DNA of 44,354 bases from Burkholderiaceae bacterium (GCA_019428955.1 JAHYJF010000001.1:1-44354); one strand, 5' to 3'; shown: positions 23,636 to 32,427, counted from the first letter of the stretch. Made by a program: numbers and translations. Notes: a model not told the origin generated them from the sequence alone.

Positions 23636-24477
23636 CAGCGCAGCCCCAGGTCACTGGCCAGTTGCGGCGCCGGATAGTGGAATGCCACCGGACCGTCCCG
23701 GCGGCCATGCAGGAACTGGAGCACACGCTGATCTTCCGAAGCCCAGAGTTGTTCCGGGGTGCCATGACCCAGAACCTCGCCGTCACCGAGCATGTAGACG
23801 TAGTCGGCGATCTCGAAGGACTCGGCAACGTCGTGGCTGACCAGCACGGTGGTCGCCCCGAGCGCATCGTTGAGCCGCCGGATCAGTTGCGCAATCGTTC
23901 CCAGCGAGATCGGATCGAGCCCGGCGAACGGCTCGTCGTAAAGCAGCAGCGGCGGATCGAGCACTATGGCCCTGGCCAGCGCCACCCGCCGTGCCATTCC
24001 CCCCGATATTTCAGCCGGCATCAGGTGCGCGGCACCCCGCAGCCCGACCGCCTCGAGCTTGAGCAACACCAGGTCCCGAATCAGCTCCTCGGGCAACGAG
24101 GTGTGTTCGCGCAGCGGAAAGGCGACGTTCTCGAAAATGCTCAGGTCGGTGAACAGCGCGCCGAACTGGAACAGCATGCCCATGCGCCGGCGCAGCGCAT
24201 AGAGCTCGTCGCGTCCGAGCAGGGGAATGTCGTGGCCGTCGAACACCACGCGGCCGCTCGCCGGCAGCAGTTGTCCACCGATGAGGCGCAACAGCGTCGT
24301 CTTGCCACAACCGGACCCCCCCATCAAGGCCGTGACCGAGCCCCGCCGGAACCGTGCGGAAACGTCGTGGAGAATGATCCGTTCGCCATACCCAAAACGA
24401 ACCTTGTCCAGGAACAGGAAGTCGCCTTCGTCCACTCCGGGGTCATTCGCGGTGGCGATGATGCCGTAATCTTGCAT
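23635..24477 (-). CDS. mlaF: MlaF, ATPase subunit of the phospholipid ABC transporter
   Basis: About 280 residues. Walker A is MGGSGCGKTT, the signature region is ISGGMARRVALARAIV, Walker B is LLLYDEPFAGLDP and the switch His is in LVSHDVAES. The C-terminal tail beyond the ATPase core (about residue 250 on) is the part that contacts MlaB in known structures. I chose ATG 24477; an extension to 24543 has no SD and reads through a hairpin. It heads the order F-E-D-A-C-B. Confidence 0.95.
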   Translation of the reverse strand: MQDYGIIATANDPGVDEGDFLFLDKVRFGYGERIILHDVSARFRRGSVTALMGGSGCGKTTLLRLIGGQLLPASGRVVFDGHDIPLLGRDELYALRRRMGMLFQFGALFTDLSIFENVAFPLREHTSLPEELIRDLVLLKLEAVGLRGAAHLMPAEISGGMARRVALARAIVLDPPLLLYDEPFAGLDPISLGTIAQLIRRLNDALGATTVLVSHDVAESFEIADYVYMLGDGEVLGHGTPEQLWASEDQRVLQFLHGRRDGPVAFHYPAPQLASDLGLR

Positions 24478-24517
24478 GAGGTGTCGATTGTATCCGTGCC
24501 AAACCGAGATTGCCCGC

Positions 24518-24533
24518 ATACCCTCGTGGGTAT
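24518..24533. promoter_or_regulatory. Inverted repeat ATACCC-TCGT-GGGTAT between kef-type gene and mlaF
   Basis: A perfect 6-bp stem with a 4-base loop in the 89-base gap. It lies about 34 bases past the stop of the antiporter gene and about 41 bases before the mlaF ATG. A TATATA box (24531-24536) overlaps its right arm. It could be an operator in the mlaF promoter; there is no T-run for a terminator. Confidence 0.3.
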
Positions 24534-24566
24534 ATAGCAGCACCCTTTCCCTTTGCCTCTCCCGGT

Positions 24567-26564
24567 CTAACCGCCGCCCAGCAGCCTGGCCTCGGCGGCG
24601 CCGATCTGGTCGACCGTGCCCGAGAGTACGACGGTATCACCGACCTCGAGCACCAGTTCCGGCGGTGGCGTGAGCAGCCGGCCCCGGGCTCCCACTACTG
24701 CGGTGATCAGGGCGCCATTGAGCTTGATCTCGCCGAGCGCGCGCCCGATCGCGGCGCTGTCGGCCATCAGGCCAACGGCGTGGAGGTGCAGATGCTCCTT
24801 TTCAATCGATTCGTGCTCGTGGTCGTCGGCGCCGTGAAAGAAGCCCCGCAGGATCGCGTAGCGTTCGTGGCGCACCGTGCTCAGCCGCTGCATCACCCTG
24901 CCGGCCGGGATCCCCGCCAGAGCCAGGGCGTGCGAGGCCAGCATCAGGCTGCCCTCTGCAATCTCCGGTACCACCTCGGTGGCCCCGGCCGCGCGCAAGA
25001 GTACGATGTCACTCTCGCTGGCAGCGCGGACCAGCACCGGCAAATGCGGCGCCAGGTCGCCCACCACCGCCAGGAGCTTGAGGGAATCAGGCCCCTCGCC
25101 AAAGGTGATGACCAGGGCGCGCGCCCGGTGCACCCCGGCGGCCACCAGGGCATCGCGCCGAGTTGCGTCGGCGTAGACCACCGATTCCCCCGCAGCGGCG
25201 GCCTCGCGCACCCGGTCGTAATCGAGGTCCAGCGCGACATAGGGAACCTTCTCGGCCTCGAGCACATGGGCCAGGCCCTGCCCCGAACGCCCGTAGCCGG
25301 CGATCAACACGTGCTTGCTGCGGGCCAGGCTGGCGGTCGCGATCTTCTGAATCTGCAGTGAGCGTTGAAGCCACTCCTGGGCGGTGGTTCGCAACGCAAT
25401 GCGGTTGGCCTGGGCGATCAACAGCGGGCTGACCATCAGTGACAGCAGCATCGCGGCCAGCGCCGGCTGGACCGCCTCGCTGCCCAGCAGCGTGGCGCCG
25501 AGCGCCTGCGCGATCAGCACGAAACCAAACTCGCCGGCCTGCGCCAGCCAGATGCCGGTGCGCACCGCCACCCCCGGTGTGCCGCCGAAGCCGCGCGCCA
25601 GGCCAGCCACCAGGAAGAACTTGGCGATCACCGGCAGGGTCATCAGCAGCAGCACCTGTTCCCAGGATTGCAGCACCACCCGCAAGTTCAACTGCATGCC
25701 GATCGTGATGAAGAACAGCCCCAGAAGCACATCGCGGTAGGGCTTGATGTCCTCCTCGACCTGGTAACGGAACTCGGTCTCGGCGATCAGCATCCCAGCC
25801 ACGAAGGCCCCCAGTTCCATCGACAACCCGACCTTCTTGGTCAGCCAGGCGAAGAACAGCGTCGCCAGCAACACGTTGAGGGTGAACAGTTCGTGGGACC
25901 GCTGCCGCGCCACCATGCGGAACCAGCGGCGCATCAACGGAGGGCCGAAACGCAGCAGCAGCACCAGCAGGATCGTGGCCTTGACCACTGCCAGCAGCAT
26001 CCCGTACCACCAGTCGTCACCCCCGGCCAAGGCCGGGATCAGGATCAGCAGCGGGATCACCGCCAGATCCTGGAACAACAGCACGCTGAACACCCGCTTG
26101 CCGTGCTCGGTCTCCAGTTCGCGCCGCTCAACGAGCAACTTGATCACCAGCGCGGTCGAGGACATCGCCACCGCGCCACCCAGCGCCACCGCACCGCGCC
26201 AGTCGATCCCGCCCGGAAACAGCCAGTTCCCGGCGGCCGCCGGCAACACCAGCAGCGCGATGACCGTCAGCACCAGCGTCGACCCGACTTGGGCCGCGCC
26301 CAGCCCGAACACGTGCCGGCGCAAGGTCAGCAGCTTGGGCAGGCTGAACTCCAGCCCGAGCGAGAACATCAGGAAGACCACCCCGATCTCGGCCAGTGCG
26401 CGCACCGCTTTGGTGTTGGCCGCCAGGTCAGCAGCGTGGGGGCCGAGCAGCACCCCGACGGCCAGGTACGCCACCAGGGGCGGCAGCCCAAGCGCTCGCA
26501 AGGCGACCACGGCGACGACCGCGGCGCTCAGAAGAATCAGTGTGAGCTCCAGTGCTGATAGCAT
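24567..26564 (-). CDS. KefB/YbaL-type monovalent cation:proton antiporter (CPA2) with TrkA-N and TrkA-C domains
   Basis: 665 residues. Residues about 1-390 are a CPA2 exchanger with 12 or so helices (including LGLEFSLPKLLTLRRHVFG and ELGAFVAGMLIAETEFRYQVE). A Rossmann RCK domain starts near 415 (HVLIAGYGRSGQG). A TrkA-C domain follows, ending in LEVGDTVVLSGTVDQIGAAE. Such proteins export potassium or exchange sodium for protons under nucleotide or glutathione control. The acidic, His-rich FFHGADDHEHESIEKEHLHLHAV stretch is a linker before TrkA-C. ATG 26564 starts the first helix; a longer ORF to 26837 runs into kdsD and is rejected. It diverges from kdsD. Confidence 0.93.
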   Translation of the reverse strand: MLSALELTLILLSAAVVAVVALRALGLPPLVAYLAVGVLLGPHAADLAANTKAVRALAEIGVVFLMFSLGLEFSLPKLLTLRRHVFGLGAAQVGSTLVLTVIALLVLPAAAGNWLFPGGIDWRGAVALGGAVAMSSTALVIKLLVERRELETEHGKRVFSVLLFQDLAVIPLLILIPALAGGDDWWYGMLLAVVKATILLVLLLRFGPPLMRRWFRMVARQRSHELFTLNVLLATLFFAWLTKKVGLSMELGAFVAGMLIAETEFRYQVEEDIKPYRDVLLGLFFITIGMQLNLRVVLQSWEQVLLLMTLPVIAKFFLVAGLARGFGGTPGVAVRTGIWLAQAGEFGFVLIAQALGATLLGSEAVQPALAAMLLSLMVSPLLIAQANRIALRTTAQEWLQRSLQIQKIATASLARSKHVLIAGYGRSGQGLAHVLEAEKVPYVALDLDYDRVREAAAAGESVVYADATRRDALVAAGVHRARALVITFGEGPDSLKLLAVVGDLAPHLPVLVRAASESDIVLLRAAGATEVVPEIAEGSLMLASHALALAGIPAGRVMQRLSTVRHERYAILRGFFHGADDHEHESIEKEHLHLHAVGLMADSAAIGRALGEIKLNGALITAVVGARGRLLTPPPELVLEVGDTVVLSGTVDQIGAAEARLLGGG

Positions 26565-26607
26565 GATTGGCGTGGAAGATTGACCTTGCGTATATATACT
26601 CGACGCC
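26565..26607. promoter_or_regulatory. 43-base divergent promoter region between the antiporter gene and kdsD
   Basis: It contains TTGGCG (26567-26572) and TATATA (26591-26596) with an 18-base spacer for kdsD. The self-complementary GTATATATAC at 26590-26599 could act as -10 on both strands. The kdsD start would lie only about five bases after the predicted transcript start, so either the leader is very short or the main promoter is inside the antiporter gene. Confidence 0.35.
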
Positions 26608-27600
26608 GTGAACAAAATCATTACAGATGTGGATATTGAAGCTCTGCTCTCGCGTGCGGTCACGGTGCTGCGCATCGAATCCGATGCCGTGGCGGCACTA
26701 GCCAGCCGGATCGACTCGTCATTTGCCGACGCCTGCCGGCTTATTCTGGGCTGTACCGGCCGGGTTGTGGTCAGCGGGATCGGCAAATCCGGCCACATCG
26801 CCCGCAAGATCGCGGCAACGCTGGCCTCGACCGGCACCCCGGCTTTCTTCGTCCATGCCGGCGAAGCGAGTCACGGCGACCTCGGCATGGTTACCAGCAA
26901 AGACGTCGTGATCGCCCTGTCCAATTCCGGCGCTACCGCCGAGTTGGTCAACATAGTGCCGCTGATCAAGCGCTCGGGAGCGCGGCTGGTGGCGGTCACC
27001 GGCAATCCAGGCTCCGAACTGGCCCGGCTGGCCGATGTCCACCTCAACGCGGCAGTCGATCGCGAGGCCTGCCCGCTGAACCTTGCCCCGACCGCCAGCA
27101 CGACGGCGATGCTGGCGCTCGGCGACGCTCTTGCCGTGGCATTGCTCGAGGCGCGCGGCTTCGGACCCGACGACTTCGCGCTGTCGCATCCCGGAGGTGC
27201 GCTGGGACGCGCCCTGCTCACCCATGTCAGCGACGTCATGCGCAGCGGCGCCAACCTCCCGGTGGTGGCGTCGGATGCGCGGCTGGTCGAGGCGGTGCTG
27301 GAGATCACCCGCAAGCGCATGGGCATGACGGCGGTGCTCGACGACGCCGGGCAGCTGGCGGGCATCTTCACCGACGGTGACCTGCGCCGCTTCCTCGAGC
27401 ACGGCGACGACCCCCGCACCGCGACGGTCGGCGCGGTGATGAGTCGCCATCCGGTGACCATCGAAGCCGATGCCCTGGCGGCGGAGGCCGTGCGCCGGAT
27501 GGAGGAGCGGCTGGTGAGCCAGCTGCTGGTGGTCGACGGCCAGGGCAAACTGGTCGGCGCACTGCACATCCACGATCTGTTGAGCGCCAAGGTCGTCTGA
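26608..27600 (+). CDS. kdsD: Arabinose-5-phosphate isomerase (KdsD)
   Basis: 330 residues starting at GTG. An SIS domain (about 35-175; GRVVVSGIGKSGHIARKIAATLAS, HAGEASHGDLGM, ALSNSGATAE) is followed by two CBS domains (about 210-325; VSDVM and VGAVMSRHPVT). It interconverts ribulose 5-phosphate and arabinose 5-phosphate, the first step to Kdo for LPS. Its stop overlaps the kdsC start by one base. Context (kdsC, lptCAB) supports KdsD rather than GutQ. Confidence 0.97.
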   Translation: MNKIITDVDIEALLSRAVTVLRIESDAVAALASRIDSSFADACRLILGCTGRVVVSGIGKSGHIARKIAATLASTGTPAFFVHAGEASHGDLGMVTSKDVVIALSNSGATAELVNIVPLIKRSGARLVAVTGNPGSELARLADVHLNAAVDREACPLNLAPTASTTAMLALGDALAVALLEARGFGPDDFALSHPGGALGRALLTHVSDVMRSGANLPVVASDARLVEAVLEITRKRMGMTAVLDDAGQLAGIFTDGDLRRFLEHGDDPRTATVGAVMSRHPVTIEADALAAEAVRRMEERLVSQLLVVDGQGKLVGALHIHDLLSAKVV

Positions 27601-28175
27601 TGAGCACGACCACGACGCCCAACCTGGCTGAGGCCGAACGCCGCGCCGCAACGCTCGGCCTGCTCGGTTTCGACGTCGACGGCACCCTGACCGATGGCCG
27701 GATCTACATCGGACCGACCGGCGAGGCGATGAAGGCGTTCTCGGTGCGCGATGGCTTCGGGCTGAACCTGCTGCGGCGGGCCGGAATCAGGATCGCGATC
27801 GTCACCGCGCGCGAGTCGGCCATCGTCGCGCTGCGCGCTGCCGAGCTCGGTTTCGATGCGGTGATCCAGGGCGCCCGCGACAAGGCCGCAACCATGCGCG
27901 AGCTGGGAGAGCGTTTTGGCGTGCCGATGGCCCACTGCGGCTTCGTCGGCGACGACTGGCCGGACCTCGCGGCCATGACCCAGGCGGGCTTTCGCGCAAC
28001 CGTCGCCGGGGCACCGGCCGAGATCCGGGCCCGGGCACACTGGGTCTCGACCCTGGCGCCAGGCGCGGGAGCGGTGCGCGAACTGGCCGAATTCGTGCTC
28101 CGCGCCAAGGGCCAATGGGACGAGCTGTTGCTCAGTTTCGGAGCGCCACCGGCGCCGGGGAGCCGATCGCCATGA
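27600..28175 (+). CDS. kdsC: 3-deoxy-D-manno-octulosonate 8-phosphate phosphatase (KdsC)
   Basis: 191 residues, HAD superfamily type C0 without a cap. Motif I is DVDGTLTDG (Asp25, Asp27), motif II is VTARES, a lysine follows in GARDKAATM, and motif III is FVGDDWPDLAAM. It releases Kdo from Kdo 8-phosphate; the short cap-free form works as a tetramer. It overlaps kdsD by one base and lptC by four. Confidence 0.97.
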   Translation: MSTTTTPNLAEAERRAATLGLLGFDVDGTLTDGRIYIGPTGEAMKAFSVRDGFGLNLLRRAGIRIAIVTARESAIVALRAAELGFDAVIQGARDKAATMRELGERFGVPMAHCGFVGDDWPDLAAMTQAGFRATVAGAPAEIRARAHWVSTLAPGAGAVRELAEFVLRAKGQWDELLLSFGAPPAPGSRSP

Positions 28176-28768
28176 AGGGCCGCACCGAGGACCGGCTGGC
28201 CGCGGCGGTGTCGATAGTACTGCTGCTGATCCTCGCTGGCGGGAGTTATTTCCTGGCCGAATTCGCCACCGACCGAGGCGCTCTGTCGGGCACGCGCAGG
28301 ATCACCCATGAACCCGACTACTTTGTCGACGGACTCGTTCTTACCAAGGTCAATGAACGCGGCGAGCCAGCCTTCCGCCTGTCGGCCGAACGCATGGTTC
28401 ATTACCCCGACGACGGGCGCAGCGAATTCACCCAGCCCCGGATGGTGAGCCTGGACAGCACCCGAGCGCAGGTCGAACTGCGGGCGAGAACCGGCAGTAC
28501 CGACGCCCGGGGCGACGAGACCGAGCTGAGTGACGGGGTGGTGCTGGTGCGCCACGGCGGCGGAGCCGACCCCGACCTGGTGGTCAAGACCGAGGCGCTC
28601 GTGCTCTCGACCAAGTCGGAGATCGCCCACACCAGCCATCGCGTCGAGATCAAGCATGGCACCACCAGCTTGACGGGCGTTGGGATGGAATTCGATAATG
28701 CAACGCGCCACCTCCGGCTCGAATCAAGAGTGCGCGGCTCCTGGCAGCCCGCTCAACCCCCGAGCTAA
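28172..28768 (+). CDS. lptC: LptC, inner-membrane LPS transport protein
   Basis: 198 residues. One N-terminal membrane helix (LAAAVSIVLLLILAGGSYFLA) is followed by a periplasmic beta-jellyroll typical of LptC (DYFVDGLVLTKVNERGEPAFRL, MVHYPDDGRSEFTQPRM). It passes LPS from LptBFG to LptA. ATG 28172 overlaps the kdsC stop (ATGA). lptF and lptG are not in the window. Confidence 0.95.
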   Translation: MKGRTEDRLAAAVSIVLLLILAGGSYFLAEFATDRGALSGTRRITHEPDYFVDGLVLTKVNERGEPAFRLSAERMVHYPDDGRSEFTQPRMVSLDSTRAQVELRARTGSTDARGDETELSDGVVLVRHGGGADPDLVVKTEALVLSTKSEIAHTSHRVEIKHGTTSLTGVGMEFDNATRHLRLESRVRGSWQPAQPPS

Positions 28769-28772
28769 GCCC

Positions 28773-29432
28773 ATGCCCGCGCCCCCCATGCCCGCACCCT
28801 ACATCCTGCGCATATTCGCCGCTACCGCACTGATTGCGGTCTCGGCCGGGATGCCGGCGTTCGCCGAGCGTGCCGATCGCGACAAGCCGCTGCAGATCGA
28901 GTCCGACCGGCTGTCATACGACGAGTCCAAGCAGGTTGCGACCTTCACCGGCAACGTCATCGCCACCAAGGGCACGATCACGATTCGCGGCAACGCCATG
29001 GTCCTGCACCAGGATGCGACCGGGAACCAGCGGGGCATGACCTCCGGCAACCCGGCGACCTTCCGCCAGAAACGCGAAGGCCTCGAGGAGTTCATCGAGG
29101 GCTCAGGTCAGGAAGTCGACTATGACGCCAGGAGCGAAGTGGTCCAGGTGCGCACCGGCGCGGTCTTGCGCAAGCTTACCCAGGGCCGCGTCACCGAGGA
29201 GGTCTACGGTCAGTTGATCGTCTACGACGGCAAGAACGATTCGTATACCGTCGACGGCTCCGGGGCCAAGGTGCCCAGTGGCGTCAATCCTGGCGGACGG
29301 GTCCGGATCGTGATCCAGCCCAAGCCGGCGACGGCCCGGCCAGGCGCACAGCCGAGCGCACCGGCGAGCGCGCCGCTCGAGCTCAAGCCTGCGGGCTCGC
29401 TCTCGAAACCGCAGCCAGCCGAGTCGCGTTGA
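28773..29432 (+). CDS. lptA: LptA, periplasmic LPS bridge protein
   Basis: 219 residues. A signal peptide (ILRIFAATALIAVSAGMPAFA) precedes the OstA/LptA jellyroll (QIESDRLSYDESKQVATFTG, then TIRGNAMVLHQD and VDYDARSEVVQVRTGAVLRK). LptA oligomers carry LPS across the periplasm to LptDE. The C-terminal 50 residues are Pro/Ala-rich and probably disordered. It starts four bases after the lptC stop; a second in-frame ATG lies five codons later. Confidence 0.95.
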   Translation: MPAPPMPAPYILRIFAATALIAVSAGMPAFAERADRDKPLQIESDRLSYDESKQVATFTGNVIATKGTITIRGNAMVLHQDATGNQRGMTSGNPATFRQKREGLEEFIEGSGQEVDYDARSEVVQVRTGAVLRKLTQGRVTEEVYGQLIVYDGKNDSYTVDGSGAKVPSGVNPGGRVRIVIQPKPATARPGAQPSAPASAPLELKPAGSLSKPQPAESR

Positions 29433-30214
29433 TGCCGGAGACGAGTTCGCAGGCTCCTCTCGAGGGAGAACTTCCGAGTCACCTCGGAATCCGCAACCTG
29501 ATGAAGGCCTACCACGGCCAACAGGTGGTGCAGGACGTGTCGCTCGACGTCTTCAGCGGCGAGGTGGTCGGCCTGCTCGGGCCGAACGGCGCGGGCAAGA
29601 CCACCTGCTTCTACATGATCGTCGGCCTGGTGGCTTCCGACGGCGGCACGATCGAGCTCGACGAGCACCCGATCGGCCACCTGCCAATCCACCGCCGCGC
29701 CCGCAGGGGGCTGTCCTACCTCCCCCAGGAGCCATCGGTATTCCGCAAGCTGACCGTCGAGGAGAACATCCGCGCGGTGCTCGAGCTGCAATTCGACGAG
29801 CAGGGGAGTCGCCTGAGCCGCAGTGTGCTCAATGAAAGGCTCGACGGCTTGCTCGAAGAGCTCCAGATCGAGCACCTGCGCTCGAGTCCCGCGCTCTCGC
29901 TCTCGGGGGGCGAGCGCCGCCGGGTCGAAATCGCGCGGGCACTGGCCAATTCACCCCGCTTCATCCTGCTCGACGAACCGTTTGCCGGGGTCGACCCGAT
30001 CGCGGTGATCGAGATCCAGCGCATCGTCAAGTTCCTGAAGAGCCGACGTATCGGCGTCCTGATCACCGATCACAACGTGCGCGAGACTCTCGGAATCTGC
30101 GATCGCGCGTATATCATCCGTTCTGGTACTGTTCTTGCTTCAGGCGCACCGGAGGAAGTCGTAAAGAATGATGATGTACGCCGTTACTATCTGGGCGAAC
30201 ACTTCTCGATGTAG
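29432..30214 (+). CDS. lptB: LptB, LPS export ATPase
   Basis: 260 residues. Walker A is GPNGAGKTT, the Q-loop region is SYLPQEPSVFRKLTVEENI, the signature is LSGGERRR, Walker B is FILLDEPFAGVDP and the switch is ITDHNVRET. It powers LPS extraction with LptFG. The ATG shares its A with the lptA stop (TGATG). The C-terminus EEVVKNDDVRRYYLGEHF is the standard LptB end. An N-terminal extension of about 20 polar residues precedes the first strand. Confidence 0.98.
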   Translation: MPETSSQAPLEGELPSHLGIRNLMKAYHGQQVVQDVSLDVFSGEVVGLLGPNGAGKTTCFYMIVGLVASDGGTIELDEHPIGHLPIHRRARRGLSYLPQEPSVFRKLTVEENIRAVLELQFDEQGSRLSRSVLNERLDGLLEELQIEHLRSSPALSLSGGERRRVEIARALANSPRFILLDEPFAGVDPIAVIEIQRIVKFLKSRRIGVLITDHNVRETLGICDRAYIIRSGTVLASGAPEEVVKNDDVRRYYLGEHFSM

Positions 30215-30268
30215 TCGACCGGGCAATCTGCGCGCTCGCCGGCCGTTCGTGCGTCGAAGGCAAGGTGC

Positions 30269-31858
30269 ATGAAGCCGTCACTCCAGCTAAGACTCGGGCA
30301 GCAGCTGACGCTGACGCCGCAGCTTCAGCAATCGATTCGCCTGCTGCAGATGTCCACTCTCGAGCTGAGCCACGAACTCGAAGGGATGCTCGCTGACAAC
30401 CCGCTGCTTGAACGCCTTGACGACCCCTTCGACGGCAGCGTGCGGATCGACGCCGGCGGCGGTCTCGACGCCCGGGGCGCGGAGCCGGGCGAATTCGTGC
30501 CGGGTGGCGAAACCGCTGCCAAGGACGGGGCCGAAGGCGCTGGCGAGGTCGAGGGCAACACCGACAGCGGCACCGAAGAGACTTACGGCGACAGCTCCGG
30601 AGACGAGGCACCTCAGGGCGGCGAGGAGGGCGGCGGCGACCGGCTCTCGGACTGGAGCTCGGGCTCGGGCAGCGGCAGCGGCGAGGCCAGCGACTCCGAC
30701 GAGCGCCCCGAACTCGGCGGCCTCGACGAGAGCCTGCGCGAACACCTGCTCGCTCAGCTCGCCACAACCAATGCCAGCCCGCGTAACCGGGCGCTCACCG
30801 AGTGCCTGATCGACTCGCTCGACGGCGACGGTCTCCTCGATGGCGACCTCGAGGAGCTGCTGGAGATACTGCCGCCGGAACTCGCGGTCGGGCCCGAAGA
30901 GTTGCACGCCGCATTGCGGCTGCTGCAGAGTTTCGACCCGCCCGGCGTCGGCGCCCGCGACCTGCGGGAATCGCTGCTGCTGCAAATCGACGCCCGGGCG
31001 CGCGAGGCCGAAGACGACCGGCTGCACGCCAACGCCGATGCCCCCCGCGTTCTTGCCCAACCCGAGTACCTGGGGGTCGCCCGCGACATCGTCGCGCGCC
31101 ACCTGCCGGAACTGGCCGCCGGCAACTTCAGCAAGCTGTCCCGGGTGCTGCATTGCGACGAAGAGACGCTGCGCGCGGCCCAAAACTTCATTCGCACGCT
31201 CTCGCCTCGGCCGGGATCGGCCTATGCCGCGGAGCGTCCGGTGTACATCGTGCCCGACCTGATCGTGCACCGGGGACGATCCGGCTGGACTGTCACTCTC
31301 AACGACGAGGTCATCCCGAAATTACGCATCAATGAAGTGTATGCTCAAATTTTGAAGCAGCATCGCGGTACCCAGAGCGCGATGTCGGGGCAGTTGCAGG
31401 AGGCACGGTGGCTAATCAAGAACGTCCACCAGCGATTCGAGACCATCCTGCGCGTCGGCGAGGCGATAGTCGAACGCCAGAACGCGTTCTTCACGCATGG
31501 CGCGATAGCGATGAAGCCGATGGTGCTGCGCGAGATCGCGGAAATCCTCGAATTGCACGAATCGACCGTGTCGCGGGTGACGACCCACAAGTACATGCTC
31601 ACCCCGCAGGGCACCTTCGAGCTCAAGTATTTCTTCGGCAGCCACATCGGCACGGAAAGTGGCGGAACCGCCTCCAGCACAGCGATCCGGGCACTGATCC
31701 AGGAACTGATCGCCGCCGAAAACCCCGCCAGGCCACTGGCGGACGGCCAGATCGCCGACCTCCTGGGGGAGCAAGGATTTATCGTGGCGCGACGCACCGT
31801 GGCCAAGTACCGCGAGGCCCTTTTGATTCCACCCGTTGCCCAGCGAAAGGTTCTCTGA
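30269..31858 (+). CDS. rpoN: RNA polymerase sigma-54 factor (RpoN)
   Basis: 529 residues. Region I is Gln/Leu-rich (LQLRLGQQLTLTPQLQQSIRLL), the activator-binding part. Region II (about 55-155) is a long acidic Gly/Ser-rich low-complexity linker. Region III then holds the core-binding domain, a helix-turn-helix (EILELHESTVSRVTTHKYM) and the RpoN box ARRTVAKYRE at about 507-516, which reads the -24 element. AAGG lies a few bases before the ATG at 30269. It sits in its standard place between lptB and hpf. Confidence 0.98.
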   Translation: MKPSLQLRLGQQLTLTPQLQQSIRLLQMSTLELSHELEGMLADNPLLERLDDPFDGSVRIDAGGGLDARGAEPGEFVPGGETAAKDGAEGAGEVEGNTDSGTEETYGDSSGDEAPQGGEEGGGDRLSDWSSGSGSGSGEASDSDERPELGGLDESLREHLLAQLATTNASPRNRALTECLIDSLDGDGLLDGDLEELLEILPPELAVGPEELHAALRLLQSFDPPGVGARDLRESLLLQIDARAREAEDDRLHANADAPRVLAQPEYLGVARDIVARHLPELAAGNFSKLSRVLHCDEETLRAAQNFIRTLSPRPGSAYAAERPVYIVPDLIVHRGRSGWTVTLNDEVIPKLRINEVYAQILKQHRGTQSAMSGQLQEARWLIKNVHQRFETILRVGEAIVERQNAFFTHGAIAMKPMVLREIAEILELHESTVSRVTTHKYMLTPQGTFELKYFFGSHIGTESGGTASSTAIRALIQELIAAENPARPLADGQIADLLGEQGFIVARRTVAKYREALLIPPVAQRKVL

Positions 31859-31863
31859 ACCGG

Positions 31864-31880
31864 TTGCCGCACAACGGCAA
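31864..31880 (+). promoter_or_regulatory. Small hairpin between rpoN and hpf
   Basis: TTGCCG-CACAA-CGGCAA forms a 6-bp stem with a 5-base loop, five bases after the rpoN stop. There is no T-run after it. It may be an mRNA 3'-end or processing structure in the 82-base gap. Confidence 0.3.
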
Positions 31881-31940
31881 TAGCCCGACCTACGGCGAGA
31901 TCCGTGAGAGCGGGCGACACTACAACACAGGAGGAAGCGC

Positions 31941-32273
31941 ATGAATCTATCGATCAGCGGCCATCATCTCGACGTTACCCCGGCGCTGCGCAGCTACGTC
32001 GCAGGCAAGCTCGAGCGCATCATCCGGCACTTTGACCAGGTAATCGACGTCAGCGTCGTGATGTCGGTCGACAAACTTATCCACAAGGCGGAAATCAACT
32101 TGCATGTCCGCGGCAAGGATCTCTTTGCCGAGTCCAGCAACGCCGACATGTACGCGGCGATCGACACCTTGGTCGACAAGCTCGACCGCCTGGTCATCAA
32201 ACACAAGGACAAGCGCCAAGACCACGGACACGATTCGATCAAGAACCAGCCGTCGAGCGAGCTCAATTCCTGA
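31941..32273 (+). CDS. hpf: Ribosome hibernation promoting factor (HPF/RaiA family)
   Basis: 110 residues, the short-HPF class. It starts MNLSISGHHLDVTPALRSYV, with the beta-alpha fold typical of the family (KLERIIRHFDQVIDVSVVMSV, DLFAESSNADMYAAIDTLVDKLDRLV). The C-terminus is basic and His-rich (KHKDKRQDHGHDS). Such proteins bind the 30S decoding site to form inactive 100S ribosomes. A strong SD (AGGAGGAA) precedes it, so high translation is likely. Confidence 0.96.
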   Translation: MNLSISGHHLDVTPALRSYVAGKLERIIRHFDQVIDVSVVMSVDKLIHKAEINLHVRGKDLFAESSNADMYAAIDTLVDKLDRLVIKHKDKRQDHGHDSIKNQPSSELNS

Positions 32274-32285
32274 GTTCGCCGTGGT

Positions 32286-32327
32286 GGGCCGGCCGAGTAA
32301 TTGCTTCAATGCAACATAGTCCGGCCC
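32286..32327 (+). terminator. Possible terminator-like nested hairpin after hpf
   Basis: GGGCCGG (32286-32292) pairs with CCGGCCC (32321-32327), and TTGC/GCAA pair inside (32301-32304 with 32311-32314). It starts 13 bases after the hpf stop. No T-run follows, so intrinsic termination is uncertain. Confidence 0.3.
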
Positions 32328-32349
32328 GCCGGCGGCAAGGCAGGCTGGA

Positions 32350-32355
32350 TATAAT
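32350..32355 (+). promoter_or_regulatory. Candidate -10 box for ptsN-hprK-rapZ
   Basis: A perfect TATAAT stands out in this GC-rich sequence, 80 bases before ptsN. No good -35 lies at 16-18 bases upstream, so an activator-dependent promoter is possible. Confidence 0.4.
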
Positions 32356-32374
32356 GCGAGTTTAATGATTGGCT

Positions 32375-32427
32375 TGGCGCCGTGCTGCCCATTCCGCTTC
32401 GGCGGCTTGGCCGCAAGCAGAGCGCCA
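32375..32427 (+). promoter_or_regulatory. Structured ptsN leader
   Basis: TGGCGC (32375-32380) pairs with GCGCCA (32422-32427). Inside, CTGC (32385-32388) pairs with GCAG (32417-32420), and GCGGC-TTG-GCCGC (32402-32414) forms a tight hairpin. Together they make a long stem ending eight bases before the ptsN ATG, which has no clear SD. It may control translation. The evidence is pairing only. Confidence 0.35.

Noticed and set aside
26565..26837. N-terminal extension of the kef-type antiporter
   Set aside because: It would read through the divergent kdsD gene, is polar and low in conservation, and the first helix begins at ATG 26564.
30520..30700. Possible tandem repeat or CRISPR-like array
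   Set aside because: It is the Gly/Ser/Glu low-complexity linker of RpoN; units are not regular and there are no spacers.
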